Shown here one piece after another: positions 1 through 11,794 of a stretch of 64,000 nucleotides of DNA (its first letter is position 1; every line of letters begins with the position of its first letter). Under the pieces are notes generated by a model. The model had not been told where the DNA came from. It saw nothing but the letters and a program-made list of their open reading frames with translations, and did not search any database. The translations under genes were made by a program, and so were the position numbers. The stretch comes from Ctena decussata (Eukaryota > Mollusca > Bivalvia > Lucinida > Lucinidae), in assembly GCA_963989385.1 (NCBI GenBank), contig OZ022503.1:50714858-50778857 (forward strand), given 5' to 3'.

Positions 1-439
1 CAGTACCAACAAAATGTGATGAAAATGCAATGAGCATTTTGATTCTGTCAACCCATCTTAAATCATATTAAGGCAAACATATTTCTTCATCTTTTTGGTG
101 CTTCTGATTTGTCATTAAAAGTGAAACAAAGGTTACAGAGGCTCCTAATATAATGAATTTTGACTATTAGTGCTTCCCGTTATGAAACCACCAGTTCCTG
201 TTTAGGAACCAGTGATTCCTGTTTGAGAACAGATTCTTCTTAAGTGGCAGCTACTCTATGTGTAAAACATTGCTAACTAGAACAAATGAGCAGGGGCTAA
301 CGTAACCCCCGGCAAGGCCAATGTCTAATAAAAACAAAGCTTTAAAGCAAATGTTTACAAACAGACAGACGGACAATCTACATTGTATAATAAACCCAGT
401 GAAAGGCCTATAGACAAAAGATGCTATTTAAAACTTGCA

Positions 440-840
440 TTAGCAAAAAACATACAAATTTAACACAGAGTTTCAACACAAATTTACATATTATTTCTAT
501 GTCTGTGACTTTGACCTTAAGTCAGCAGCAGCATCCAGATGATGTCAACTAATCAGTTTCATCCTAGAAGTAAACCTAGTAGCATAACCAAAGGTGGAAT
601 TCAAGTATTTTCAAACTATAAGCAAAAATACAAATTAACATATAACTTTAACGCAAAGAGTATACAAATTTTGAAGTCTGTGACCTTGACATTAAGTCAG
701 CCGCAGCATCCAGATGATGTCAACTAATCTGTTTCAACCTAGAAGTAAACCTAGTAGCATTGCAAAAGGTTCTATTCAAGTATATTCAAAATAAACGCAT
801 AAAATACGACTTAATACAAAACTTTAAGCAAATGGTATAC
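440..840. repeat. Two-unit tandem repeat of about 175 bp
   Basis: GTCTGTGAC at 501 and 676 starts two similar units containing CATCCAGATGATGTCAACTA. Single units recur near 1725 and 2985. The reverse complement (GTTGACATCATCTGGATGCT) is the unit of the array at 29.2-30.1 kb. Confidence 0.65.
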
Positions 841-959
841 AAATCAACTGATGGTAATGTGCATAACCCGTGGTGAATGTAGAATAATCAGTTTCTGGTG
901 CCAGAAGGAATGTATGGACAGAAATTGGTCATTTCTTGTAAGATGATGCATATTTTTAT

Positions 960-1715
960 CAAACTACACCATGTGGTTAAGAGTTATGAGCAAGTTCACT
1001 CACTGACTACAGTGGAAGGACAAACTGACTGATCGACTTGCACAGCGATTAAAGTGCACACCTGTGGGTCATGCAATACTGTTTAGACTTTCGTCACCGT
1101 TTTACATGCCGGTGGCTGGACAATGTTAAAATACATAAGTATACAAAATTTGAACCATATATACCATGGGGTTCAAGAGTTATGAGCATTTTCACTACTT
1201 GACCATAAATTTTCAACTTGTGCTCAGCATAGCCTCGTCCATCAAAAAAAGGTGGTTATGCATGCGAGTCTTTAGATAATGTTGACATGTATAAGTATGC
1301 AAAATTTTATCAAAATATAGTATGCGGTTCAAGAGTTTATAAGCGTTTTCGCTAACTGATAACGGACGGACGGATGGACTGTGCTCAGCAAAGCCTCGTC
1401 CATCAAAAAAGACGGTTATGCATGCTAGTCGTTAGATAATGTTTACATGTATAAGTATGCAAAATTGTATCAAAATATAGAATGCGGTTCAAGAGTTATA
1501 AGCGTTTTCGCTAACTGATAACGGATGGACGGACGGGCTCACACAGTCCTGCGGGTTATGCATGTGAGTCGTTAGATAATGTTGACATGTATAACAGTAT
1601 AAGCATGCAAAATTTTATCAAAATATAGAATGCGGTTCAAAAGTTATAAGCGTTTTCGCTAACTGATAACGGACGGACTCAAACAGTGATTATAGTGCAA
1701 ACCTGCGGGTTGTGC
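960..1715. repeat. Tandem array, period about 150-160 bp
   Basis: TTATAAGCGTTTTCGCTAAC recurs near 1340, 1497 and 1643, with a diverged copy near 1180. Units also share GGACGGACGG and GTTAGATAATGTTGACATG. No coding signal. Confidence 0.7.
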
Positions 1716-1944
1716 AATTCATAAGTCTGTGATTTTGACCTTGTTTTAGAAGCAGCATCCAGATGATGTAAACTTATATGTACATATCTATCCTGTACAA
1801 ACACTAAGCACATGTGAACAAGTAAAAGTTAAGTCTTTCAGAAAAACAGCAAAAGCAGAAACTTAACCCAAGGCTTTAAAGGTAGGTTCCTGGACTAGCA
1901 ATAACAATTATTTTCACAAAATAATTTCGTCTTTTTCTGAGTAG

Positions 1945-2487
1945 TACTGTAAAACACTTATATTTGGCGGTCACTTTATTTTGGCGATATTGGCGGAAAA
2001 GAAGAAAACCGCCAAATTAAAGTGCCGCCAATTTAAACTTGATGATCGTGAAAGAAGAAACTACGTTGAGCATATAACTTATTCCCTCTACCATAATATC
2101 AAAGCCAATACACACCATATGTATTAATACAAAAGAAGATCCCAAGCAAACAATAAGCCGAAGGAAACGTAGTGGGAAAACGTTTATTAGAAATGTCATA
2201 CTAATTAGTTAGTAAGCCAGGCTGATTTAATCAGAAGCACCACAAAAATCTATTTACTGTTAACAGTTTTCTCAGGCAAAATTTAACATAATAATAGATA
2301 TAATTGTAAAAACTGGATTCACCGTGATAATATTGAAGTTGGACTCAAGTTGCCCATATGGCGTCAGCAGTACAGGTAATCACTTTTTTTCAGAAATCAC
2401 AAATCCGCCAAAATTAAAAACCGCCAAAAGGTCCATTTATAAAAACCGCCAAATTTTGCTGCCGCCAAATATAAGTGTTTTACAGTA
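1945..2487. mobile_element. Nonautonomous DNA transposon (MITE) with long terminal inverted repeats
   Basis: Begins TACTGTAAAACACTTATA and ends with the inverse TATAAGTGTTTTACAGTA. GGCGG/CCGCC blocks follow inside both ends. The flanking TA fits a Tc1/mariner-type TA target duplication. The interior has no coding capacity. Confidence 0.7.
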
Positions 2488-3080
2488 TTGATTTCTCCTA
2501 TTTTTCTGAATTTGTTGCTACTGAGAAAATCGTCAGATGTTGAAGAAAATAGTCATTTTCCCTTTTGGTTTATGTTCTTTCGTTGGAATTCCAGTTCTAA
2601 AAATAACTATGTTTATTATGTCTATAAGTGTACGATTTCTGATGCCATTCTCCAAAGGTCAATTTTCTCTTGCTGTGAGCTCTCCTAGAGGTCCTGGCAT
2701 AGCGGATGGGTTAAAACTATCCCAAAATGCAATGCAGCATGACGTCAGCTGTGTTATCTATTTTTGACGCGAACTAAAAATAGCGCTAACTGGTGTGCGA
2801 AGCAGAGTTAGGAAATCCCTTGCAAAACAACTTTTCTAATATTTTTTTATTTACACTTTTTAGTAAAACTTATTCATTCCCTTTTTATAAGTGCTTTCCA
2901 ACAACTTGGATGAAAGATCATCAAAATTATGTTGCATTCCAAAGTACAGGAACCCACCTTTAACACAGCTATTGTACAAATTTCAAGTCTGTGACCTTGA
3001 CCTCAGGCCAGCTGCTGCATCCAGATATTGCAAATTAATCAGTTTCCATCTATTAACAAGTTCCAGTTAACAGAAGCAAA

Positions 3081-4535
3081 ACAAGAGGCCCACGGGCCAC
3101 AAAGCTCACCAGATCTCTAGCTCAAAATTGCTATCATATTCGTGTAGGCTCAAAATTGCTGTCACATTAGTACTACACTTTAATACAAAATATACAACTA
3201 CAAAGTCTCAGTCTGACAATCTGTTGAGTTGATAACAAAATATATAACTATTTTCAACATATATGCAGTAAATGTCAGTTTTTAATTTTCCCCATTACAA
3301 GTCAATGCAACTCTAAGTTGCCATAGCAACCAAACTAAAGAGCCGATTTTATATAAAAATAAATTTTCAATCCCCCAGCCTAAGGATACTTCAGATGAAA
3401 TCAGGGCCTTATCGGCCAAATGGCATCTGAGAAGGTAATTTTTTAAGTATTTTTTTTCTTCATTTTTTTGCATTTTGGTTTCCATGGCAACCAATAAAAG
3501 GAGCAGTGGGCAAAAAAAAAAAAAAACATAGCTAATAAGAGAATTCTCAAGGAGCAATCTATAAAAGTTTTGTGAACATATCTGCAATGGCTTGGCAGTA
3601 AATGCCATTTTTCAATTTTCCCCATTACAAGTCAATGCAACTCTTAGTTGCCATAGCAACTAAACTAAAGGGCTGATGATCTTAAAAAACACAAACTTTC
3701 AATCCCCCAGCCCAAGACTGCCACAGATGAAAACTGGGCCTTATAGGCCCAGTGGCTTCAGAGGAGATAATCTTTTAAGTATTTTTGGTTCCATTTTTTT
3801 TACATTTCGGTTTCCATGGCAACCAATAAAAGGAGCAGTGGGTCAAAAAACATATAGCTGATAGAAGACATCTTAAGAAACATTTCTATAAAAGCTTTAT
3901 CAACATATCTGTAATGGCTTGGCAGAAAATGTCATTTTTCAATTTTCCCCATTATAAGTCAATGGGAACTCTAAGTTGCCATAGCAACCAAACTAAAGGG
4001 CTGATGATCTTAAAAAACACAAACTTTCAATCCCCAAGCCCAAAGATGCCACAGATGAAACCTGGGCCTTATCGGCCCAATGGCTTCAGAGGAGATAATT
4101 TCTTAAGTATTTTTTCCAATTTTATGGCATTTCGGTTTCCATGGCAACCAATAGAAGGAGCAGTGGGCCAAAAAAACATATAGCTGATAGAAGACACATC
4201 TAAAGGAACATTTCTATAAAAGTTTTATTAACATATCTGCAATGGCTTGGCAGAAAATGTCATTTTTCAATTTTCCCCATTATAAGTCAATGGGAACTCT
4301 AAGTTGCCATAGCAACCAAACTAAAGGGCCAATTTTCATAAAAAACACAAACTTTCAATCCCTCAGCCAAAGGATGGCACAGATGAAATTTGGGCCCAAT
4401 TGGCCTAGTAGTTCCAGAGGAGATGTCGTTTAAAAGTGTTGACGGACGACATACGACGACGACGACGGACCACTGCCTATCCTATAAGCTCCCCCGGAGC
4501 CTTCGGCTCTGGTGAGCTAATAAAAAAAAACTTAA
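3081..4535. mobile_element. Pearl-like element with about 327-bp tandem core
   Basis: Starts ACAAGAGGCCCACGGGCC then AAAGCTCACC, ends in a GACGAC-rich stretch and GGCTCTGGTGAGCTAA. The core has about four copies of a 327-bp unit marked by GTTGCCATAGCAACCAAACT and GGTTTCCATGGCAACCAAT. The same end sequences bracket the arrays at 59.4-63.8 kb. No transposase ORF. A Helitron-like nonautonomous element is the best guess. Confidence 0.6.
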
Positions 4536-4635
4536 TGCAAAACTTTAACGCAAATGCTAACTTACATACGGACGGACTAACGGATAGACAGAAAGACGGG
4601 CAAACAGATGAACGGTGGGAAAGACAAAAACTATA

Positions 4636-4672
4636 TACCCCTCGACATACTTCGTATGCTGGGGGTATAATG
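4636..4672. repeat. Short hairpin at the end of a dispersed repeat
   Basis: TATACCCCTCGACATACTTC pairs with the following GTATGCTGGGGGTATA. Preceded by CTTTAACGCAAATG and GGACGGAC blocks also seen in the first 400 bases of the window. Confidence 0.4.
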
Positions 4673-4859
4673 AACAACGTGGCTGGTCGTTTGGAAAAAC
4701 ACGTGGAACTGCTTGTTTTCATCAGGAATGGGGTATTGATGAACAGAAAATCGAAGTTTAATTCGGAAATCTATTCTAGGAACACTAGACAAGATTGTCA
4801 AAAACGACGAGCATTCTACAAAAGTGTCGTACTATTAAGGCTGTGTTGACTAGCGGTAT

Positions 4860-5900
4860 GTAACTGTACAGGGTGTGGTAAAAGTAAAGAAAAAGTAATA
4901 CAAACAGAAGTCTTTGTGCCTTTGCAAACTGCAGAGTCACAGACTAACGCCTCTATAGAGGGATTTTAGAAGGCATATTGCAAGAGTCTTAATTCTCTTT
5001 TTAATCTCGTTAGTGATTTTTATATTTTGTAATTCTACGCATGTAATAGAGTGAAAATATTTCTTGATAACAAGTTTCAACTGAGTTTTGCTACATTGTA
5101 CATGTCAATTGAGTGATAAACTTCAGGAACTGACTGAATCAGATCCCAGACCTTATCCCAAACATCAAAAAGGGAAAGATTGACATATACATGCAAACAG
5201 ACAACAAAATCACAGGTGATAAGCCGAACAGCCAAATAGGTGGCAACTCAGTTACCTTTACTGAGCTAAATAATTTAGACCTACAGAATAGTTAAGATGA
5301 AATCATTATAAGCCAATCAGTTCCGAACACAAAACATGTGTAACCGCAATGAAGGGACCGGCTTGGGACAGTCAGTAGCTCTAGCAGACTTCAATTTTCA
5401 AGTCCCATAAGAAGGTCACTGATGTAACAATCAGTCAATCTCTTTTCACCACATTAATGAGTTTTGCGGTGATAACAGCTGTCTGTGTTCCTCAAACAGC
5501 ATCATAACTGACTAGATTTGTACATACCCATCAATAGGCAAAGAATAAATGACATAAGAATTAATCAGTCTGTACACTTGGCCAAGATAATCCATGCTCA
5601 GTGGCTTACTCTTCCTTTTTCATTTAAATCAATGGATTATTTAGTAACAATAGGTATATGACAGCTAGACTGGTACGGCGTGTATCACTTTGATGACAGT
5701 TAGGATGCTATTGAAAACTGTGATTGCAGCTGAAGCATTTATGTGGTCGCAAACAATTTCATTGCTGTCTAAGGTCAAAGTTAAGTAAACAGCATAGAAA
5801 TAATTGTGAATTACATGGGCTAAACTTGCGTTTATATCTTGCAGAATAGCTGTCTGTGCGTTTTACATTTTATGAAACCTCTTTACACCGTAATTTATCC
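4860..5900. other. No gene seen
   Basis: AT-rich sequence with stops in all frames. No repeat family of this window is recognised in it. Confidence 0.5.
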
Positions 5901-5916
5901 TTTGTAGCTTATACAT

Positions 5917-6378
5917 ATGACAGAAAAACAAAGACTTGACTATGCCCTCGGTAGTGGAGGAAGGGAAAATATTGTGAACGACTGTGCAGAAGTAGGCTCT
6001 ATCTATAAAAGTATTGACTTGCTTAAATCTCTAAATATAGATGTCTTTCTGAAGAAACAAAACAAAGTTATACTGTCTTTCTTGAATGGATTAAAAGACA
6101 ATACAGGACCAGACCAGTTACTGGCAAAGTGTGTCGCAAACTAACAAGTATACAGTTTGAGTTCTCCTTCTTCGGTAGCACCAGTATCTTTATCTAAAAA
6201 TGTGCTGCAATATCAGGCATCTCAAAGTCGAGTTTGCATTGACATGAATGGAATGGTAGGACCTTGTGGAAGTTACCCAACAGTGTCAAGTTGGTTGGCT
6301 TCACAAAGTACACAACCCATATCATCTCCTTTATCTGACTGCCAGCTAGCCTTTGATAATGACCAAGTTGATTCCCGA
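5917..6378 (+). pseudogene. Broken protein-coding fragment of unknown family
   Basis: One reading frame runs from 5917 through a TAA at 6142-6144 and continues in the same frame to about 6378. The first half contains KKQNKVILSFLNGL, the second NGMVGPCGSYPTVSSWLAS and QLAFDNDQV. The amino-acid mix looks like real protein rather than chance, and the phrases recall a dispersed, probably transposon-borne family I have seen in mollusc genomes but cannot name. No start, splice sites or further exons are visible. It stops where GATC-containing palindromes begin. Confidence 0.45.
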
Positions 6379-7600
6379 TCAGGCATCATAAACATTTTCA
6401 GTCCCCGATCGGGAATCAGAATTATTTTTAAAAATTTCATATTTTCATAATTCAATAACTTTCAAATTAAGAACTTTAAAAAAATTCTGCACGGTAGAAA
6501 GCTAGATATATCATTCATCTTTAGGTTGGTAAAGTTTCATGCAGATTAAGTGAAAACTGTGACACATTTTTTGAGTTTTGTGAGGGCACTATAAAAATGA
6601 CTGAAATGTTCCCGATCGAGTGACAATTTACTAATTTTAGTAACATATACCTGTCAAATTCTCAAAGTTCACCAAAGGTCATTGATTCCCGATCGGGGGA
6701 GTTTCTTCTACTGATTAATGCTATGGGCAAATGTGCCTGCGCACTTTCACCCCAGTGTACTAGCTGGGATGTGAAGTACTAGCTTGTACCTTACCTCATG
6801 CAGCGCTCACCAGAATGTGATCCACAACTTGGGGTATTGATTCCTTTAAAGACTGTTTCAAGTCACTTTCAATGGGATTTCCTTTGGAATTCCAAGTCGT
6901 TAAAGCCAGCGGGGGCGTAATGAGTCTTCCAATTTTGTCATTATTCAGTGAAAACAATGACATAACAAAAACGTTTATGAAAAAAACACTGAAAAAAGAT
7001 GGCAGAGCTTAGCCTATGAGCTCACAGCCAGGGAGAATTAGGTTTGCCTCGATCATTTTCAGGATTTCAGGGAGAAGTTTTTATCCAATATTTGGATTTT
7101 CCTATTAGTCCTATATATTCAAACTTCTCCCTCAGCTCAAAATAGGGAGAAGTCAACCGGTTTAGGGAGATTTTTTTTCTAATTCGCCCTGTAGACTGAG
7201 CCTGAGATGAACAGGTACAGTAAAAATGATGCCAGGATTTTGCTATATTTGTAATTCAAAGGGAGATAATCTGCGAATTTTAAGAATTTAAACCTCACAT
7301 GTAAAGCCTGACTGTACAAGATTTTTGACATTTTAAGTGTTTCTCAAGATTTCTGCCATATAGACTTTTCTGCGCAATATAAAATTTATTCCTGCACATG
7401 CATGAGCAGCATTTGGCTGCAATCCAATCACTTCTTGTTGAATATTGCAGGATAACTCTTATGTGGATAAGTATGGGTTGACATTTCTGAGCATATTGTT
7501 TCTGAGCACCTCCCCAAAGATACATGAGCCACAAACAGTATATATGCACTGAGTTCCTTGAAAATCTTACATTTTTACCGCATATAGCTGAATTGGCAAA
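6379..7600. other. No gene; CGATCGGG palindromes
   Basis: TCCCCGATCGGGAATCAG, CCCGATCGAGTG and TTCCCGATCGGGGGAG lie at about 6400, 6610 and 6690. Otherwise unassigned sequence. A 5' UTR exon of the FAS-like gene could lie anywhere upstream of 11795 and cannot be seen. Confidence 0.4.
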
Positions 7601-7663
7601 CTGTGAAGAGCCAGATGAGGGGGCTCATCATAAGCTGTCTGTTATGATGAGCCCCCTCATTTA

Positions 7664-7960
7664 GTAAGTAAGTAAGTAAGTAAGTAAGTAAAGACTTTAT
7701 TTAAAGAGGGTGACAACATTTAGCATAACAAGCTAATCTTCCATGAGGCCCTCTAGAAGTATTACATACACAATGTACAGGAATATACAAGTAGATTCAA
7801 ATAGTGATACAGGAAAACAACAGCAATACAGTATATAAAACATATTTAAACAACAATAATGACAAAAAAAAAAAGCTATCTAAATATACTTTATGTAATG
7901 AAAGTTAATTATGAATACTAAATCAATTACAATCAAGGCAATGCAGCCATGGGATACTGT
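7664..7960 (-). mobile_element. Probable 3' end of an RTE-type LINE or its SINE, with TTAC-repeat tail
   Basis: TAAGTAAG microsatellite (7664-7691) is joined to AAGACTTTATTTAAAGAGGG. On the minus strand this reads as a 3' UTR ending in a (TTAC)n tail, as in RTE-clade elements. No ORF remains. The inner boundary is uncertain. Confidence 0.4.
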
Positions 7961-8980
7961 AAGGCCTAGTGTGCCATAAAAGACTTCATGGCAAACAGAA
8001 CAGACCCAGATCAGCTGCCATGTTCCGTGGCATCTGATTAGGGCCAACACTGTGTGCAGTAAACACTTGTCATTCTGAAAAACCTCTTAAACTCTTTAAC
8101 TGCAGGTGGAGGAGTCCACTAAACTTTAATGGACAAACTACCATTAAAATCTAAGTATTGGGACAGGTAGGCCTGAACAAATTGTATAGTCCCAGATCAC
8201 ACTCAGGGGCTGCACCATTTGCCACCTCATCTGCATCTGTTGCACAAAAAGAGTTCCATTTTCAGGACAATTAATTATTATACATGTCCTAATTTTTCTG
8301 GATCTTTATGGTAACCATAAATTATATACAAGATCACAAAACAGTTGGCATTAATCAATATTGAATTTGTATCCATGTGGGCTGTCCATAATTACTCTCA
8401 GGCAATTATATCTTGATTTGCATAAGATTAATTTGTATCTCCAAAAACAGTATGGGTTATCACTAATCACAGAATTATGCAAATTGACTTAATTGACATT
8501 ATATCCTCCCAGATGTGTTATGAGCTCAAAATATCAAATCTACCAGGATACACTATACAAGTAATGTCACAGAAGTGCCAGAACAAACAGTGCAGACCCT
8601 GATCAGACTGTTCCTAAGGAGCTGTCTGACCAGGTCTGCAGTATTTGCCCTTCCACCATAAGGTTTTGACACAATCTGCTAAATAGTGAATTTTACTTGT
8701 CCAAATTTTATTGAGTCATGCCAGTCCCCTTCAAACCAATCCCTGATATACTCCATGCCAGTCCAATGTTGGAACTTGCGTAAAGCAATTAAGAGATTGG
8801 TCCTAAAGTGATTATCAGAACTGTCCACATTTGGATAAAAGTTCATAAATTATGATACAATAACAGTGACGACAATCTAAACAAATTAATTAGTAAACAA
8901 AGTAAACAAATGAAATGTACATGAAATGAAATAAATGCACTGAGTGACCATTTTCCACTTAGAAATTTGGAAAATAAAGA
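7961..8980. other. No gene seen; one MITE-C hairpin
   Basis: Apart from the hairpin at 8590-8650 this stretch has no coding signal or clear repeat. Confidence 0.45.
8590..8650. repeat. MITE-C hairpin; family description
   Basis: CAGTGCAGACCCTGATCAGA is followed by an inverse arm ending TGACCAGGTCTGCAGTATT, with a CTCCTAAGGAGC-type centre. Similar hairpins lie near 21060-21160, 22215-22290, 22680-22745, 32560-32620, 42120-42215, 43395-43480, 45050-45100, 46600-46650, 47780-47855 and 58000-58060. These are among the commonest repeats in the gene's introns. Confidence 0.6.
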
Positions 8981-8986
8981 GTTTCA

Positions 8987-9414
8987 TTTTTTTTTTTTTT
9001 TTTTTTTTTTGTGGGGGGGAGGGGGGTTGGGGGAGGCTACTCTGTTACTAGCCATTTTATACATCTGTTGTGAAATGATTCCAGAGTTGGAGCACATTTA
9101 ACTTCATCTGGTAAGCTATTCCAAATTAAACAGCCAGAATATCTCATGCTGTGCTTAAAACATTCGGTTCTTGGCTTTGGTGGAACAAAACATCCCGATG
9201 TTGATGATCTTAAAATAATAGAATTATTGAAACTAATATCATTGCGCCGAGTGAAGTTTTCAGAAATGTATGCAGGAGTTATATCATTGTATACTTTAAA
9301 CATAAACTTGGCCTTTCTAAGAAACAGGCGATCATAGATAGACAGAATCTTTAAAGAGCTCATAGCTTCCTGGGAATTATCAACATTGTAAATCAAGAAT
9401 AACACGACATGCAC
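8987..9414 (-). mobile_element. 5'-truncated non-LTR retrotransposon (LINE) with poly(A) tail
   Basis: The minus-strand ORF 9414-9037 matches the C-terminal end of LINE reverse transcriptase ORFs: KAKFMFKVYNDITPAYISE, a variable arginine-rich stretch, then CLIWNSLPDEVKCAPTLESF, the usual WNSLPxxxRxAxSLxxFK tail. After the stop, on the minus strand, comes a short C-rich stretch and a 24-nt A tract (T tract 8987-9010 on +). The polymerase domain is missing. Confidence 0.75.
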
Positions 9415-9539
9415 GTTTCTGCATTCTGAAAATTTTCAGTTTATTTGCTTCTGAAGTATTTGGGTACATACTTTTTGTCCTTTAGTCATTTAATACTCAT
9501 TTAGTTTGGAAGAAAAGATCCTTTTATTTAAATTTGCAG

Positions 9540-11480
9540 ACTAACAGATTGAAGCCAAATTTCATATGGAGTCTCAGTGGGATGGGGGAATGAAAGTTTG
9601 TACCCGTGGTCTGGGTCACATGACCAAGATGGCCACCATGCCCATATATGGTAAAAAACTTTCAAATCTCTTCTTCTCCAGAACCAAAAGGCCTATGACC
9701 TTGATACTTTGTATGTAGCTTTGGGCATGCGGGCCCATCATAGTTTATACAAATGATGATCTTGCATTGAGCTTGATTTAATTTTATTTACTTCATGGTC
9801 AACTTTGGTATGTTAGGTTTTTATATGGGAAAACGCTTATATAGTGGATTTCTCAGAAACTATTTAAGTCTTAGGTACAATATGTGGTATGTATGGTCAA
9901 CTAAATGACCAGATGAAGATATTATGTCAATGAAGGTCAGTCATTTTGTCGGTCTGTCTGTCATCAAGATTTTCAAACATCTTCTCCTCTGAAACCACTG
10001 GGGAGATTGAAGCTAAATTTCATATGGTGTCTCAGTGGGATTTGGGAACTAAAGTTTATACCCGGGGTCTGGGTGACATGACCAAGATGGCCGCCATGCC
10101 CATATATGGTAAAAACCCTTTGAAAATCTTCTTCTCCAGAACCAAAAGGCCTATGACCTTGAAACTTGGTATGTAGCATCGGGCATGCGGGCCCATCGTA
10201 GTATCGCCGGGCCGGATAGCGCAATCAGTAGGGCACCTGACTTGTAAGTCAGAGGTCCTGGGTTCGAATCCCGGTCTGGCCACATACTTTCGTTTCTCCT
10301 TCCGCTGATTCAAGAAGGGCAGTTGTCAGTTACTGGCGAAAGTATGTGCACTTAGTACTGGTAAACCGCTTAGGAGGTCTAAGCCTGCCCAGGAATAGTG
10401 TGGTTAGGTTAACTGACCGTCCCGACATGACCTTAGTTGTTTACCGTGGACGTTAAGCATCAGATCAACCAACCAACCCATCGTAGTATACAAATGATGA
10501 CCTTATGTTGACCTTGACCTAATTTACGACATGGTCAACTTTGGTATGTTAGGCTTTATATGGGAAAACGCTTATACAGTGGATTTCGCAGAAACTATTT
10601 AAGTCTAAGGTACAATACGTGGTATATATGGTCAACTAAATGACCAGATGAAGATATTATGTCACTGACGGTCAAGGTCATTTTGTCGGTTTGTCCGTCA
10701 TCAAGATTTTCAAAACATCTTCTCCCCTGAAACCACTGGTCTGATTGAAGCAAAATTTAACATGGAGTCTAAGTGTGATCAGGGAATAAAAGTTTGTTCT
10801 CGGGGTCTTGACCAAGATGGCCGCCATGCTAGTATATGGTAAAAACCCTTCAAAATCTTCTTCTCCAGAACCAAAAGGCGTACGACATTGAAACTTGGTA
10901 TGTAGCTTTGGTCACTCAAGCCCATCATAGTTTATACAAATGATCGTGCGTTGACCTTGACCTAATTTATGACACTGTCAACTTTGGTACATTATGTAGG
11001 CTTTTATATTGGAAAATGCTTAAACAGTGGATTTTTCAGAAACTCTTTAAGTCTAAGGTGCAATATTTGGTATATATGGTTGACTAAATGACCAGATGAA
11101 GATATTTTGTTACGGTCGAGGTCATTCTTTGACTTTTGTACAAGGTCATTGAGATTCTGTCGCCCGTCAGCATTTTCAAACATCTTCTCAGAGGCCACTA
11201 GGGTCAGTTGAAGCCGTATTTCATATGGAGCTTCACCAGCTTAAAGGAACCATAGTTTGTTCAGATGGTCTTGGTCATTTGACCAAGATGGCGACCATGC
11301 CCATACATGTATATGGTAAAAAATCTTCAAATGTCTTTTTCTCGAGAACCGAAAGGCCTATAACCTTGAAACTTGGTACCGATATGTAGCATTGGGCACT
11401 CAGGCCCATCATAGTCTATACAAATGATAACTGTATTTCATATGGAGCTTTAATACTGGGTCAAAGGAATCAAAGTTTGT
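9540..11480. repeat. Tandem array of about 455-bp units
   Basis: AAATTTCATATGGAGTCTCA-type starts near 9550, 10006, 10743 and 11205; GACCAAGATGGCCGCCATG recurs once per unit. The second unit is lengthened by the SINE at 10205-10486, which accounts for the one long spacing. Small open frames inside follow the repeat and are not genes. Confidence 0.8.
10205..10486 (+). mobile_element. tRNA-derived SINE, family 1 (copy 1)
   Basis: A tRNA-like head with A box TAGCGCAATCAGTAGGGCA, anticodon stem-loop CTGACTTGTAAGTCAG and B box GGTTCGAATCC, then a conserved body TTACTGGCGAAAGTATGTGC and an (AACC)n tail. It is bracketed by the 13-bp duplication CCCATCGTAGTAT at 10192-10204 and 10487-10499. The acceptor stem still pairs, but the long body and target duplication mark it as a SINE. 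Two more full copies lie at 49.5 and 56.8 kb. Confidence 0.88.
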
Positions 11481-11794
11481 TCAGATGGTCATGGTCACAT
11501 GAACATGGTGGCTGCCATGCCCATATATGATAAAAACCCTTCAGAAATCTTTGTCCAGAACCAAAGGCCCAGTGACCTTCTGGCTTGGTATATAAAATTG
11601 GGACTCAACATTAATCCCCGAGGGAGGGGGATTATCTGCCCCTGCCATGGTGCTATATACATGTATAAAAGCATTAAAATATATACCTGGACCAAGTGTC
11701 AGGTGAGCTACAGGACCATTGGTCCTCTGGTTTGGTGTCTGTTGTTGTTTACGCCCTAAGGGTTAAAATGCATGTGGCCTTTACTCTTGTTTAG

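Noticed and set aside
3676..4433. Series of similar ORFs beginning MAWQKMSFFNFPHYKSMG
   Set aside because: They follow the 327-bp tandem units; similarity is due to the DNA repeat.
10215..10285. tRNA gene (Thr-like) at 10.2 kb, also at 49.5 and 56.8 kb
   Set aside because: The cloverleaf folds, but each is the head of a 270-280 bp SINE with the same body, tail and target duplications.
10056..10313. Minus-strand ORF with ARPGFEPRTSDLQVRCP, and its twin at 56674-56916
   Set aside because: Antisense reading of the SINE head; it recurs with the SINE and is not a gene.
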